A DNA stretch of 64,000 bases from Planctomycetota bacterium (lineage in GTDB: Bacteria; Planctomycetota; UBA8742; UBA2392), in contig JAOSKM010000003.1 of NCBI GenBank assembly GCA_027493625.1, positions 496,001-560,000 on the forward strand. Reading direction: 5' to 3'. Shown one piece after another: positions 1 through 8,462 of this stretch. The translations under genes were made by a program, and so were the position numbers. Numbering within the stretch: the first letter of the stretch is position 1; each line of letters starts with the position of its first letter. A model generated the notes under the pieces. It did no database searches. It worked only from the letters and a program-made list of their open reading frames with translations, and was not told the origin of the DNA.

Positions 1-680
1 CGACCAGCGAGTTCGCGGCGCTGGCGCGTCGCAATGCGATCGAGAACATGCGCGCCCACGGCTTCCGCATGGCCACGGAAGACGCCCTGCGCGAGCTGGC
101 GGAGATCGTGGTCGAGTTCAGCAGCAACTACGAGCACCACTTCGACAAGCTGCTGCGCCGCGTGCCCAAACACTACTGGGAAGGCGTCAGCGAAACCGTG
201 CTGGTGGCGGCCGCGGTGGTCGGCTACCACGAGACCAAGTTCCGCGAGCTGCGTCCCTACGAGGACGCCGTGGACGTGCTGAAGCTGCTGCGCAAACAGA
301 CCGAGCTGAAGCTGGGCGTAATCACCAGCGGCCTGGCGCTCAAGCAGGCGGAAAAGCTGGTGCGATTGGGCGTGGTGAACCTGTTCGAGCCGCAGGGAAT
401 ATTCATCAGCGACGAAATCGGCATCAGCAAGCCCAACCCGAAGCTGTACCTGCGCGCCTGCGCGGCGTTCGGCGTGCGCCCCAGCGAGGCGATCTACGTG
501 GGCGACCGCCCGAAGCTGGACGTGGACCCGTGCAACCGCATCGGCATGATCACGGTATTGAACCGGCGCACATCACGGACGTTCGAGCCGGGCGAAACCC
601 AGCCCGATCACGAGATCCACAACTTCTTCGACCTGCTGGATTTCCTGAAGAGCCGCTTCGGCATTGAAGTCAGCCACTGA
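1..680 (+). CDS. HAD-superfamily hydrolase, 5' end cut by window
   Basis: The frame is open to the left edge (first codon at base 3), so the N-terminus with the nucleophile Asp (DxD motif) lies outside. The visible part has the helical cap, motif II in 'LGVITSG', the motif III lysine in 'ISKPNPKLY' and motif IV 'VGDRPKLDVD'. This is the order of subfamily IA HAD phosphatases and the sequence is close to the archaeal/bacterial TIGR02253-type group. These are cytoplasmic Mg-dependent phosphomonoesterases; the substrate cannot be read from sequence. It converges with infC across a strong hairpin. Confidence 0.85.
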   Translation, partial: TSEFAALARRNAIENMRAHGFRMATEDALRELAEIVVEFSSNYEHHFDKLLRRVPKHYWEGVSETVLVAAAVVGYHETKFRELRPYEDAVDVLKLLRKQTELKLGVITSGLALKQAEKLVRLGVVNLFEPQGIFISDEIGISKPNPKLYLRACAAFGVRPSEAIYVGDRPKLDVDPCNRIGMITVLNRRTSRTFEPGETQPDHEIHNFFDLLDFLKSRFGIEVSH

Positions 681-730
681 AGCTTTCCGGCGGCTGCCTT
701 GGACTCGGCCCGCACAGGCGCCGAACGGCA

Positions 731-754
731 ACCGCCGCCCGGCCGGGCGGCGGT
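731..754. terminator. GC-rich hairpin between convergent genes
   Basis: A perfect 10-bp stem (731-740 with 745-754, loop GGCC) lies between the HAD gene and infC, which converge. There is no T-tract on either side, so it may be a Rho-assisted or structural terminator. Confidence 0.45.
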
Positions 755-777
755 GCTGAGAAAACTGGAGGTCAGGC

Positions 778-1461
778 TCAGTTGCTGCCGGCCTTTTCGG
801 GCTGGGGCTGCGCCTTGGCTGCCTGTTCGCGCGCGGCCTTGGCCTTGGCGATCGCCTCCGCGGCTGCCTTTTCCTTGGCGGCCTCGGCCTGCTTCTTGCG
901 GGCGTTGCGTTCTTCGGGCGTGAGTGGCGTCAGCAGCAGGTGCATGCGCTTGCCTTCACGGCGAATCGGCGACTCGACCTTGCTGTAGTCCTTCAGGTCT
1001 TCGATGAAGCGCTTGAGCAGTTCCTCTCCGCGTTCGACGTGGGCCATTTCACGGCCCTTGAACCAGACCTGGATCAGCACCTTGTCGCCCTTTTCGATGA
1101 AGCTCTTGGATTTCTTGAGCGCCACCTGCAGGTCGTGCTCGGCGGTGTTGGGGTGCAGGCGCACACCCTTCACCTTGGCCTGGTGGGCCTTGCTGCCCTT
1201 CTGCTTCTTCTTGAGGGTGTACTTGTACTGCCCGTAGTTCATGATCTTGCAGACGGGCGGACGGGCGGTCGGCGACACTTCCACGAGGTCAAGCCCGGCC
1301 TCTTCGGCCATACGCAGGGCGGCATCGGTGTCGATTTCGCCGTGGTTGACGCCTTCATGGTCAATCAACTGCACGCGCGGGATGCGGATGCGGCGGTTGA
1401 TGCGGTGATCGGCACTTCCTTTGGCAGCCGGTGCTGGCGGCGGACGACGCTTCGACTTCAT
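778..1461 (-). CDS. infC: Translation initiation factor IF-3
   Basis: This 227-residue protein has both IF-3 domains. The N-domain carries 'HRINRRIRIPRVQLIDHEG' and 'GLDLVEVSPTARPPVCKIM'. The linker is Lys-rich and the C-domain carries 'KGDKVLIQVWFKGREM' and 'SPIRREGKRMHLLL'. IF-3 binds the 30S subunit and proofreads start-codon/initiator-tRNA pairing. The last ~50 residues form an Ala/Lys/Glu-rich tail absent from E. coli IF-3 (180 aa). The start is ATG with AAGGAG five bases upstream, rather than the rare ATT used by many infC genes. rpmI and rplT, the usual downstream partners, are absent: the next gene converges. Confidence 0.96.
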   Translation of the reverse strand: MKSKRRPPPAPAAKGSADHRINRRIRIPRVQLIDHEGVNHGEIDTDAALRMAEEAGLDLVEVSPTARPPVCKIMNYGQYKYTLKKKQKGSKAHQAKVKGVRLHPNTAEHDLQVALKKSKSFIEKGDKVLIQVWFKGREMAHVERGEELLKRFIEDLKDYSKVESPIRREGKRMHLLLTPLTPEERNARKKQAEAAKEKAAAEAIAKAKAAREQAAKAQPQPEKAGSN

Positions 1462-1530
1462 AGACTCCTTCGGGTTTCCTCAAAACGCAGCTTGAAATAT
1501 AGCAGCCGTGCCCTCAGCCACAACCGGCGG

Positions 1531-1570
1531 CGGGAAAAATGCACCGGGCCGGCTCAATGAGCCGGCCCGG
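1531..1570 (-). terminator. Terminator-like hairpin in the infC leader
   Basis: On the minus strand a perfect 12-bp stem (1559-1570 with 1544-1555, 3-nt loop) is followed by TGCATTTTTCCC. It lies ~70 bases upstream of the infC ATG, and no minus-strand gene lies further upstream. It would therefore interrupt infC's own leader. This suggests an attenuator, as known for L20-controlled infC leaders in Bacillus, but no anti-terminator was demonstrated by eye. Confidence 0.6.
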
Positions 1571-1740
1571 AAGGGGATTTCGAGGCGCAGGCGAACAGAG
1601 ATAACTTCCGTCCCCCTTAAAAACGAAAGTCCCGATCCCGCCCGCCTGCGCGAACCGTCCCGAAACCGGGTTCCCCCCCTTAAAGGAAACCAGCATACTC
1701 GGGCCGGCAAAATCTTTCGTTGTCAACGCCTGAACTATAC
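1571..1740 (-). other. infC upstream region with two imperfect direct repeats
   Basis: No convincing gene. Two related stretches read CTTTCGTTTTTAAGGGGGAC and GGTTTCCTTTAAGGGGGGAA on the minus strand (about 1611-1630 and 1672-1692), so TTTAAGGGGG recurs about 60 bases apart. A TTGACA lies at about 1718-1723, but no -10 sits at normal spacing. Confidence 0.35.
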
Positions 1741-1896
1741 CTCGCCCTTTGTCATCGCAGGGTCATTTCTACCGATTCCTGAAACTTTCCGCGGGAAACA
1801 CGCAAAGCGTTCCGCAGCCGATTGCGAATCGGCGAAAACCGGCATTTGCTGCAGCGCCCCCACCGCCCGCGCCGATACAGCCCGGGAGGCATCGCC

Positions 1897-2409
1897 GTGC
1901 TGAAGCGACTCACAGACAAAATCCGCAAGGCCTGGGCCGAGACCGCCCCCGTTTCCACGGCCGCGTCGCGCGCCAATCCCTTCGCCTGCATCGAGGGACG
2001 CCTCAACCTGCACAACGCCGCGCACCTGCGTACCAGCCTGTGGAAGCTGCTGTGGGGCCGGCAGCGCGCCGTGGCGCTGGATTGCAGCAGGGTGCGCTTC
2101 ATGGACACCGGCGCGCTGGCGGTGCTGATCGAGTTCGCACAGGAATGCAAAGACACCGGCGTGAATTTGCGCCTGGTTGAGCCCAGCCAACAGGTCTGGA
2201 GCACATTCAGCATGTACGGCCTGGATGCCGTGCTGGTCAGTCTGGCCGAGTTCGTCGAGCACGAGCTGGACGGCATGTTGATCGTGATCGAGGAGGAGTT
2301 CCCCGACAGCATCCGCCTCGAGACTGTGTGCGCACCGCAGGTGATCGAGGAAGAGGACTTCCCCGAAAGCATCCGCATTCACGCCCTGCCCTACCGCGAC
2401 GCAGCCTGA
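1897..2409 (+). CDS. STAS-domain protein (anti-anti-sigma/MlaB-like)
   Basis: 170 residues. I chose the GTG start at 1897 because GGGAGG lies 7 bases before it; an upstream ATG at 1822 has no good site and adds an Arg-rich stretch. Residues ~28-115 match a STAS fold. A strand, 'VALDCSRVRFMDTGALAVL' and a helix surround the Asp-Thr-Gly loop, where anti-anti-sigma factors carry the phosphorylatable Ser/Thr (here Thr). Such proteins bind anti-sigma kinases or act in lipid-transport ATPase complexes. The acidic C-terminus holds an internal repeat, 'EEEFPDSIR' and 'EEEDFPESIR'. There is no kinase or Mla neighbour, so the partner is unknown. Confidence 0.8.
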   Translation: MLKRLTDKIRKAWAETAPVSTAASRANPFACIEGRLNLHNAAHLRTSLWKLLWGRQRAVALDCSRVRFMDTGALAVLIEFAQECKDTGVNLRLVEPSQQVWSTFSMYGLDAVLVSLAEFVEHELDGMLIVIEEEFPDSIRLETVCAPQVIEEEDFPESIRIHALPYRDAA

Positions 2410-2494
2410 GACAACGGCACGCCGGGGCTGGCCTGTTCGCGCTCGGCGCCGCACCCGCGGAGCCCATCTACCGTTACAACCGAAGCCCTTGCGC

Positions 2495-2518
2495 GGAGGC
2501 GATTGCGCCTCCTCTTTT
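2495..2518 (+). terminator. Rho-independent terminator after the STAS gene
   Basis: Stem GGAGGCG/CGCCTCC with loop ATTG (2495-2512), followed by TCTTTTAG. Confidence 0.75.
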
Positions 2519-2825
2519 AGTTCCTCAAGAGCGGTCGGCGCTCGCCGGACCAGCTGCTCCATTCCCGCGGCTTCTGCCGCGGAGGGCTAGCAATCGGCTG
2601 GACCTCGCGAACAATCGCCTCACCACGCCCATCCATGAATCAAGGAATTACTTTGCATTACCGCGCAAGATCAAGTAGCCAAGTTCATTGAGTGCATGCC
2701 AGTGCGTCGTGGGGACTCACCTGGTACAGGACAACCTTTCTGTCACCTCGCGGCCCCGCGTTGCCACGGCATGCACCTGTTCGTTTGCGGCCACTTTGGA
2801 CGCGTTCTTCGTGGGGATTAATGAA
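2519..2825. other. Intergenic stretch
   Basis: No gene seen in about 300 bases. It contains a perfect 7-bp hairpin at 2565-2582 (CCGCGGC/GCCGCGG, loop TTCT) without a T-tract. The 3' part before 2826 is relatively AT-rich and probably holds the promoter of the next gene, but I could not assign -35/-10 boxes. Confidence 0.4.
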
Positions 2826-5800
2826 ATGGCAAGATTCCGGACAATGCTGCTCTTGATGGGTGTCGCTGCGCTTACCCAGTGCATCGCACTGGCGCAGCCG
2901 ATCACCACCTACCCGTACACTGAGGACTTTGAAACAGCCACGGGCACGACATTGCCCACCGGCTGGGCTCAATTGACAGCGCCCGACGACACCCGCAACT
3001 GGACGGCCGACTCGGGCGGCACCTCGTCGCTGAACACGGGCCCTTCCGTCGACCACAACCCGGGCACGGCGGGCGGTATCTACATCTACTATGAAACCAG
3101 CGGCCCCAGCGCAGGCGAAGTCTGCATCGCCCAGAGCCCGCAGTTTGACTGGAGTTCGCTGAGCGCCCCGCTGGTCGAGTTCTGGTACCACATGTACGGC
3201 GCCACGATGGGCACCATGCACCTGGACCTGGACGAGCAGTTCAACAGCGGCACCGACGGCGACAATACCGGTACCACCTTCACGGCCGCTTCCGCAAACT
3301 TCACGGCCGCGCACGTCGGCAGCCAGATCGTTCTGACGGGCGGCAACGCCGGCAGTTACACCATCGCGTCGGTCACCAACGCCACCACCGTGGAACTGGC
3401 CACGGCGCCTGCCTCGAACCTCACGGGCCAGACCTACACGCACCGCCTGCTGACGCTGAACGTGGTGGCATCCTGGACCAACAACCAGGACCAGTGGCTG
3501 CCGCGCTCGGTCCCGCTTCTTTCGTCGCTGATCGGCGGTGGCAACGAACAGCTGTTCCGCGTGCGTATCCGCGGCCTGTGCGGCACCAGCTTCACCAGCG
3601 ACATGGCGTTTGACGACTTCACCGTACGCGACAACTCCGACGACGTCGGCCCGACCGCGCTGACCGCACCGGTGTCGGGCAGCAGCCTGGGCAGTGCGGA
3701 GACGGTCACCATCAGCGTCACCAATTTCGGTGTTGTTTCTCAGTCGAACTTTGACGTTTCCTATTCCATCAACGGCGGCGCAGCCGTGGTGGAAACATTC
3801 ACAGCAAGCCTGGCGGCCGGCGCAACCCTGCCGTTCACCTTCGCGACAACCGCGGACCTGTCGGCAGAGGGCAGCTACACGTTCGTGATCTCCACGGCCC
3901 TGACCGGCGACCAGAATTCCGCAAACGACAGCCTCACCGTGAACGTGTTCCACACCTTCGCCACCTTCCCGTACGTCGAAGACTTCGAAGCGGGCAACGG
4001 CGGCTGGACCACCAGCGGCACGTCCAGCTGGGCGCTCGGCACGCCGGCGAACACCATCATCAACTCCGCGGCGTCAGGCACCAATGCCTGGGTCACCAAC
4101 CTGACCGGCTTGTACAACACCAATGAGCAGGGTGCCGTGGTCAGCCCCGGCTTCGACTTCACCGGCTTCAGCACCGACCCCTGGGTCAGCCTCCGCGTGT
4201 GGTGGAACTGCGAATTCAGCTGGGACGGCATGAACCTGCAGAGCTCGATCGACAACGGTACCTCGTGGCAGCTCGTGGGCGCCTTCGGCGATCCCAACAA
4301 CTGGTACACCGACAACACCATCACCGGCAATCCCGGCGGCAGCCAGCAGGGCTGGAGCGGCCGCAACAGCACTGCAAACGGAAGCGGCGGCTGGGTAATC
4401 GCCCTGCACGAGCTGACCGGCCTTGCCGGCCAGTCGTCCGTGCTGTTCCGCGTCAACTTCGGCTCCGACGGCTCTATCAATGACGAGGGCGTCGCTTTCG
4501 ACCTGTTCGAAATCGGCGAGCTGCAGGAAATGGAAGTGCTGCGCGGCGCCACGCCGGTAGCAGACGGCGGCACCGACAGCGGCGTCAACATCTCGACCAC
4601 CGGCAGCAACCTCACCTACACCATCCAGAATACCGGTGACTTCGAACTGAACCTCACCGGCACGCCGCTGGTGAGCGTCACGGCCGGCACCAACGTCACC
4701 AGCGTCAACGTCACCACCAGCCCCAGCACACCGGTGGCGGGCGCGGGAAGCACGCAGTTCATCATCAACGTGGTCCCGACCGCTGCGGGCGCTTACGACT
4801 TCACGGGCAGCATCAACAACGACGACCCGGACGAGAACCCCTACAACTTCACGGTCAGCGGCAACGCCGTCTCCAACGTTCCGCCTGCCGTCACCCTCGG
4901 CGCCGGCAACTGGGTTGACGCCGGCGGCGGCCTGTTCACCCTGACCCTCAACCCGGGCGCCACCATCAACGACACACTCAACGTTGACGACCCCACGCCC
5001 AACGACATGACTGTTGACGTGATCACTGCGGCAGCCCTGACCGGCATCACCGGCCAGCCCGCCAACATCACCACGCCGACAGCCGGCACCATCAACCTGA
5101 CCTGGACCGGCACCGCCGACGCCAGCAACACCCCGGGCAACTACAACTGGACCATCGACATCAACGACGGCACCAGCACCACCAGCATCACCGCCCGCAT
5201 CATCATCGTGGACGTGCCGCCCCAGCACACCATCCTGAACGCCAGCGGCGGCGACGGCTCGGCCGGCACCCCGTACACCTACACCTTCGCGGTGGGCAAC
5301 ACCGGCGCCAACAGCGTGGACCTGGCCACCGTCACCGACGCCAACACCAGCCAGACCGTCACCATCTCCGGCACGCCCAACCAGACCAGCGGCCCGACCG
5401 GCGGCACCGGCTTCCAGTTCACGCTGGCGGCCAACGCCCTCACCGTCGCGCCTGCCGGCGCACTGGTGGCGGCCGACGTCGGCACCCAGGTGTTTGAAGT
5501 GGTCGTCAGCGATGGCAACGTCGCCAACGACCAGACCATCACGGTCTCCTCGACGTGGTGGCCAACGTCCCGCCGGCCGTAAGTGTCGGCACCTCCAACT
5601 GGGTGAACGCCGGCGGCGGCCTGTTCCCCTGACCGTGAATCCGGGCGCTGCCATCAACGACACGCTCGTGGTCACCGACACCACGCCGGACAACATGACG
5701 GTTGACGTCACCGCCCCGGGCACCGCGCTCACCGGCCTCACCGCCGAACCCGCGGACATCGCCGCCCCGACGGCCGGCCCGATCAACCTGACCTGGACCG

Positions 5801-6657
5801 GCACGGCGGCCGCCAGCAACACGCCGGGCAACTACAACTGGACCATCGACATCAACGACGGCACCAGTTCGACGGTCATCACCGCCCGCATCATCGTGGT
5901 TGACGTGGCCCCGCAGCACACGGCCGCCACCGGCATCAGCGGCGACGGCTCGGCGGGTACGCCCTACCTCGCCACCTACGCCCAGAACGATCCCCCCAGC
6001 CTGAGCGTCAACCTGGCCAACGTCAGCGACGCCAACACCGGCCAGACCCTGAACCTCACCAACGTGCTTCGCACCGGCGGCACCGCGGCCGGCGGCAGCG
6101 GCTTCACTTACAGCCTGGTGGGCGGCGTGCTGAGCGTGGCCCCCAGCGCCACCCTGGACGCCAACGACGTAGGCACCAACATCTACACCATGGACGTCGA
6201 TGACGGCACCAACACCGTCACCATCAACGTCACCATCACCGTGCTGGGCAACTCCGGCGCCATCACGATCACCAACATCTCGCCCCTGGCGGCCGGCACC
6301 GTGGGCGCGGTCTACGCCACGGTCACCCTGACGGCGACCGGCGGCACCGGCCCTTACACCTACAGCGTGCTCTCGGGCGCCCTGCCCGCGGGCCTGAGCC
6401 TCAGCCCGGCCGGCGACATCACGGGCACGCCGACCACCGCGGGCACGGCCAACTTCACCGTGCGCGCCGTGGACAGCCTGAATGACTCGGGCACCAAGGC
6501 CTTCAGCCTGACGGTCAACGCCCCCAGCAGCGGCTCCGGCGGCGGCGACGACGACGACGGCGGCTGCAGCAGCGGCGGCAGCGCCCCGTACAGCTGGATG
6601 CTGCTGCTGGGCCTGCTGGGCCTGGGCGCGCTGGCCATCCGCACCCGCAGGGCCTAG
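2826..6657 (+). CDS. Large exported multi-domain surface protein, split by two frameshifts
   Basis: Reconstructed as one ~1276-residue protein from three frames: 2826 to ~5549, ~5549 to ~5628, and ~5628 to 6657. Each switch is the loss of one base relative to the domain repeat. The start gives a signal peptide ending near 'CIALAQ'. In order there are two MAM/jelly-roll-like domains ('YPYTEDFETATG', 'FPYVEDFEAGNG'), a CARDB-like segment, a choice-of-anchor D-type domain ('EMEVLRGATPVADGG' to 'NDDPDENPYNFTVSG'), two tandem ~225-residue cadherin-like repeats and a putative-Ig domain ('GLSLSPAGDITGTPTTAG'). The end is a Gly/Asp linker, 'GCSSGGSAPYSW', a hydrophobic helix and 'RTRRA'. It is probably exported and anchored at the envelope by this C-terminus. 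Its function is unknown; adhesion or matrix structure is a guess. Confidence 0.8.
4881..6247 (+). repeat. Two tandem ~680-bp coding repeats
   Basis: Unit 1 (4881-5569) and unit 2 (5570-~6247) encode near-identical domains. Both begin 'PPAV', then 'GLF', and share 'NTPGNYNWTIDINDGTS' and 'GDGSAGTPY'. Both frame breaks fall at the start of unit 2. Confidence 0.8.
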
Positions 6658-6682
6658 TCACAAGCAACAACCGCAAACTCAG

Positions 6683-6714
6683 GGGGGAGGCGATCACGCC
6701 TCCCCCTTTCTGTT
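6683..6714 (+). terminator. Rho-independent terminator
   Basis: Perfect 10-bp stem GGGGGAGGCG/CGCCTCCCCC (6683-6692 and 6697-6706, loop ATCA), then TTTCTGTT. It closes the large surface-protein gene. Confidence 0.85.
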
Positions 6715-6740
6715 GCCCTCGCCGAATCCGCCGCCATAAT
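6713..6740 (+). promoter_or_regulatory. Candidate sigma-70 promoter for the gene at 6761
   Basis: TTGCCC (6713-6718), 16-bp spacer, CATAAT (6735-6740). Predicted transcription start is about 6747, giving a leader of ~14 bases. Confidence 0.45.
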
Positions 6741-6760
6741 CAGCGCCCTGGAGGATGTCC

Positions 6761-7309
6761 GTGCGCCTGCTTGCCCTGTTGCTTCCATGCCTGTTCGCCT
6801 GCGTGCTTTCCGCACAGCCGGAAATCGACGTGCTGCGCGGCGCCGTGTCCATTGCGGACGGCGGCGTCGACACGATCAGCAACACCGGCATCTCACCCTT
6901 CAACATCAGCTACACCATCCGCAACGACGGCGTAACCGACCTGATGCTCACCGGCATGCCCGAAGTGGCGGTCAGCGGCGAAACCAACTGCACCGTCAGC
7001 CTGCTGCTTGCGCCGGTTTCGCCCGTCGCGCCGGGCGGCGGCACCACCACCTTCACACTGCAGGTGGCCCCGCAGTCGGCCGCGACGTTCAGCTTTGAAG
7101 TCTCGATCGCCAGCGACGACGGAGACGAAAACCCGTACAACTACACATTCACCGGCTACACGTCCGTCCCGGCCGCGCCTTCCGGCGATGGCGGCGGCGA
7201 TGGCGACGACTGCTCCACCCGTGGCGCGCCGGGTTTCGGGCTGCTGGTGCCGGTGGGCCTGCTGGCTCTGGCCCTGGCGGCCCTGCGCCTGCGGCGGCGC
7301 TTCGATTAA
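6761..7309 (+). CDS. Small choice-of-anchor D-type surface protein
   Basis: 182 residues with the GTG start, chosen because GGAGG is 6 bases away; the ATG at 6755 abuts the ribosome site. After an N-terminal signal (possible lipobox 'LFAC' or cleavage at 'LSA-QPEI') comes one domain paralogous to the choice-of-anchor D-type domain of the preceding large protein: 'EIDVLRGAVSIADGG' to 'DGDENPYNYTFTGY'. A Gly/Asp linker, 'DDCSTRGAPG', a hydrophobic helix and 'RLRRRFD' repeat the same C-terminal architecture. It is probably a duplicate that kept only the anchor module. Role unknown. Confidence 0.82.
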   Translation: MRLLALLLPCLFACVLSAQPEIDVLRGAVSIADGGVDTISNTGISPFNISYTIRNDGVTDLMLTGMPEVAVSGETNCTVSLLLAPVSPVAPGGGTTTFTLQVAPQSAATFSFEVSIASDDGDENPYNYTFTGYTSVPAAPSGDGGGDGDDCSTRGAPGFGLLVPVGLLALALAALRLRRRFD

Positions 7310-7391
7310 CGTAATCTTCACGAAGCCCGAATAATCGGTTGACCGCGTTTTCCTACCTTCTCCAGCGTCAATGAACCCTGGAGAAATGAGA

Positions 7392-8396
7392 ATGCGAATG
7401 AAACTTGCAATGGCGGCCACTTCCCTGGCTGCAATGGTCCTGGCCGTGGCGGCCACTACCCGCCCCACCAGTGCAGAGGACGCCGGCCCCAAGCTGGACG
7501 ACAAACTCGAGAAGTACGCGCCCGTGGCGGGCATCAGCGGCAACATCAGCAGCGTCGGCAGCGACACGCTGAACAACCTGATGACCCTGTGGGCCGAGGG
7601 CTTCCGCAAGCACTACCCGAACGTCACCTTCGCGGTCGAGGGCAAGGGCAGCACCACCGCCCCGCCTGCGCTGATCGACGGCACCAGCGACATCGGCCCC
7701 ATGTCGCGCGCCATGAAGGAAGAAGAGATCAACAAGTTCGAGAAGAAGTACGGCTACAAGCCCAGCTACGTGGCCGTCGCCATCGACGCGCTGGCCGTGT
7801 TCGTCCACAAGGACAACCCGGTCGAAAAGCTGAGCATGCAGCAGGTCGACGCCATCTTCAGCCAGACCCGCAAGGGCGAGTACAGCGAAGACATCACCAA
7901 GTGGGGCCAGACCGGCCTCAGCGGTGAATGGAAGAACGCCGATATGGTCCTCTACGGGCGCAACAGCGCCTCCGGCACCTACGGCTTCTTCAAGGAGAAG
8001 GCCCTGTTCAAGGGTGACTTCAAGGCCAGCGTCAAGGAACAGCCGGGCAGCGCCGCGGTGGTGCAGAGCATCAGCGTGGACCGCAACGCCATCGGCTACA
8101 GCGGCATCGGCTACAAGACCGCAGGCGTGCGCACCGTGCCGATCAGCAAGAACGCCGACTCCGAGGCCTACGACGCCACGGCCGACAACTGCTACGCCGG
8201 CAAGTACCCGCTGCAGCGCTTCCTGTACATCTACTTCAACCGCGCCCCGGGCAAGAACGCTTCGCCGGTGGTGCGCGAGTTCCTGCGCTTCATCCACAGC
8301 AAGGAAGGCCAGGAAGTGGTGGTGAAGGACGGCTACTTCCCCATGAGCCAGAAGATGGTCGAGAAGTACACGGACCAGTACACCGACTCGAAGTAG
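7392..8396 (+). CDS. pstS: Phosphate-binding protein PstS
   Basis: 334 residues. ATG 7392 is chosen because GGAG lies 8 bases upstream; ATGs at 7371 and 7386 are too far 5' or too close. A signal peptide ends near 'RPTSA'. The mature protein is a type II periplasmic binding protein of the PstS family, with 'ISSVGSDTLNNLM', 'GTSDIGPMSRAM' and 'YGRNSASGTYGFFKE' (residues ~187-200) forming the phosphate pocket. It delivers phosphate to the PstCAB transporter encoded next. I found no clear Pho box upstream. Confidence 0.94.
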   Translation: MRMKLAMAATSLAAMVLAVAATTRPTSAEDAGPKLDDKLEKYAPVAGISGNISSVGSDTLNNLMTLWAEGFRKHYPNVTFAVEGKGSTTAPPALIDGTSDIGPMSRAMKEEEINKFEKKYGYKPSYVAVAIDALAVFVHKDNPVEKLSMQQVDAIFSQTRKGEYSEDITKWGQTGLSGEWKNADMVLYGRNSASGTYGFFKEKALFKGDFKASVKEQPGSAAVVQSISVDRNAIGYSGIGYKTAGVRTVPISKNADSEAYDATADNCYAGKYPLQRFLYIYFNRAPGKNASPVVREFLRFIHSKEGQEVVVKDGYFPMSQKMVEKYTDQYTDSK

Positions 8397-8413
8397 ACAC
8401 ACACGACGGCCAG

Positions 8414-8443
8414 AAGGCGGAACGCAAAGCGTTCCGCCTTTTG
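8414..8443 (+). terminator. Perfect 12-bp hairpin between pstS and pstC
   Basis: Arms 8414-8425 and 8429-8440 with an AAA loop end in CTTTTG. The short T-run suggests a partial terminator or mRNA-stabilising hairpin. It would let pstS be expressed above the permease genes. Confidence 0.65.
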
Positions 8444-8462
8444 TGCCGGGACCGGGACTCGC

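Noticed and set aside
1700..1725. TTGACA/TATGCT promoter for infC
   Set aside because: Spacer would be 23 bases, outside the normal range.
5541..5640. Programmed frameshifting in the surface protein
   Set aside because: Two separate one-base losses ~80 bases apart with no slippery heptamer or stimulatory stem; error or decay is simpler.
4074..5831. Long minus-strand frame under the surface-protein gene
   Set aside because: Low-complexity Val/Gly/Arg sequence mirroring the repeats; no ribosome site or domain.
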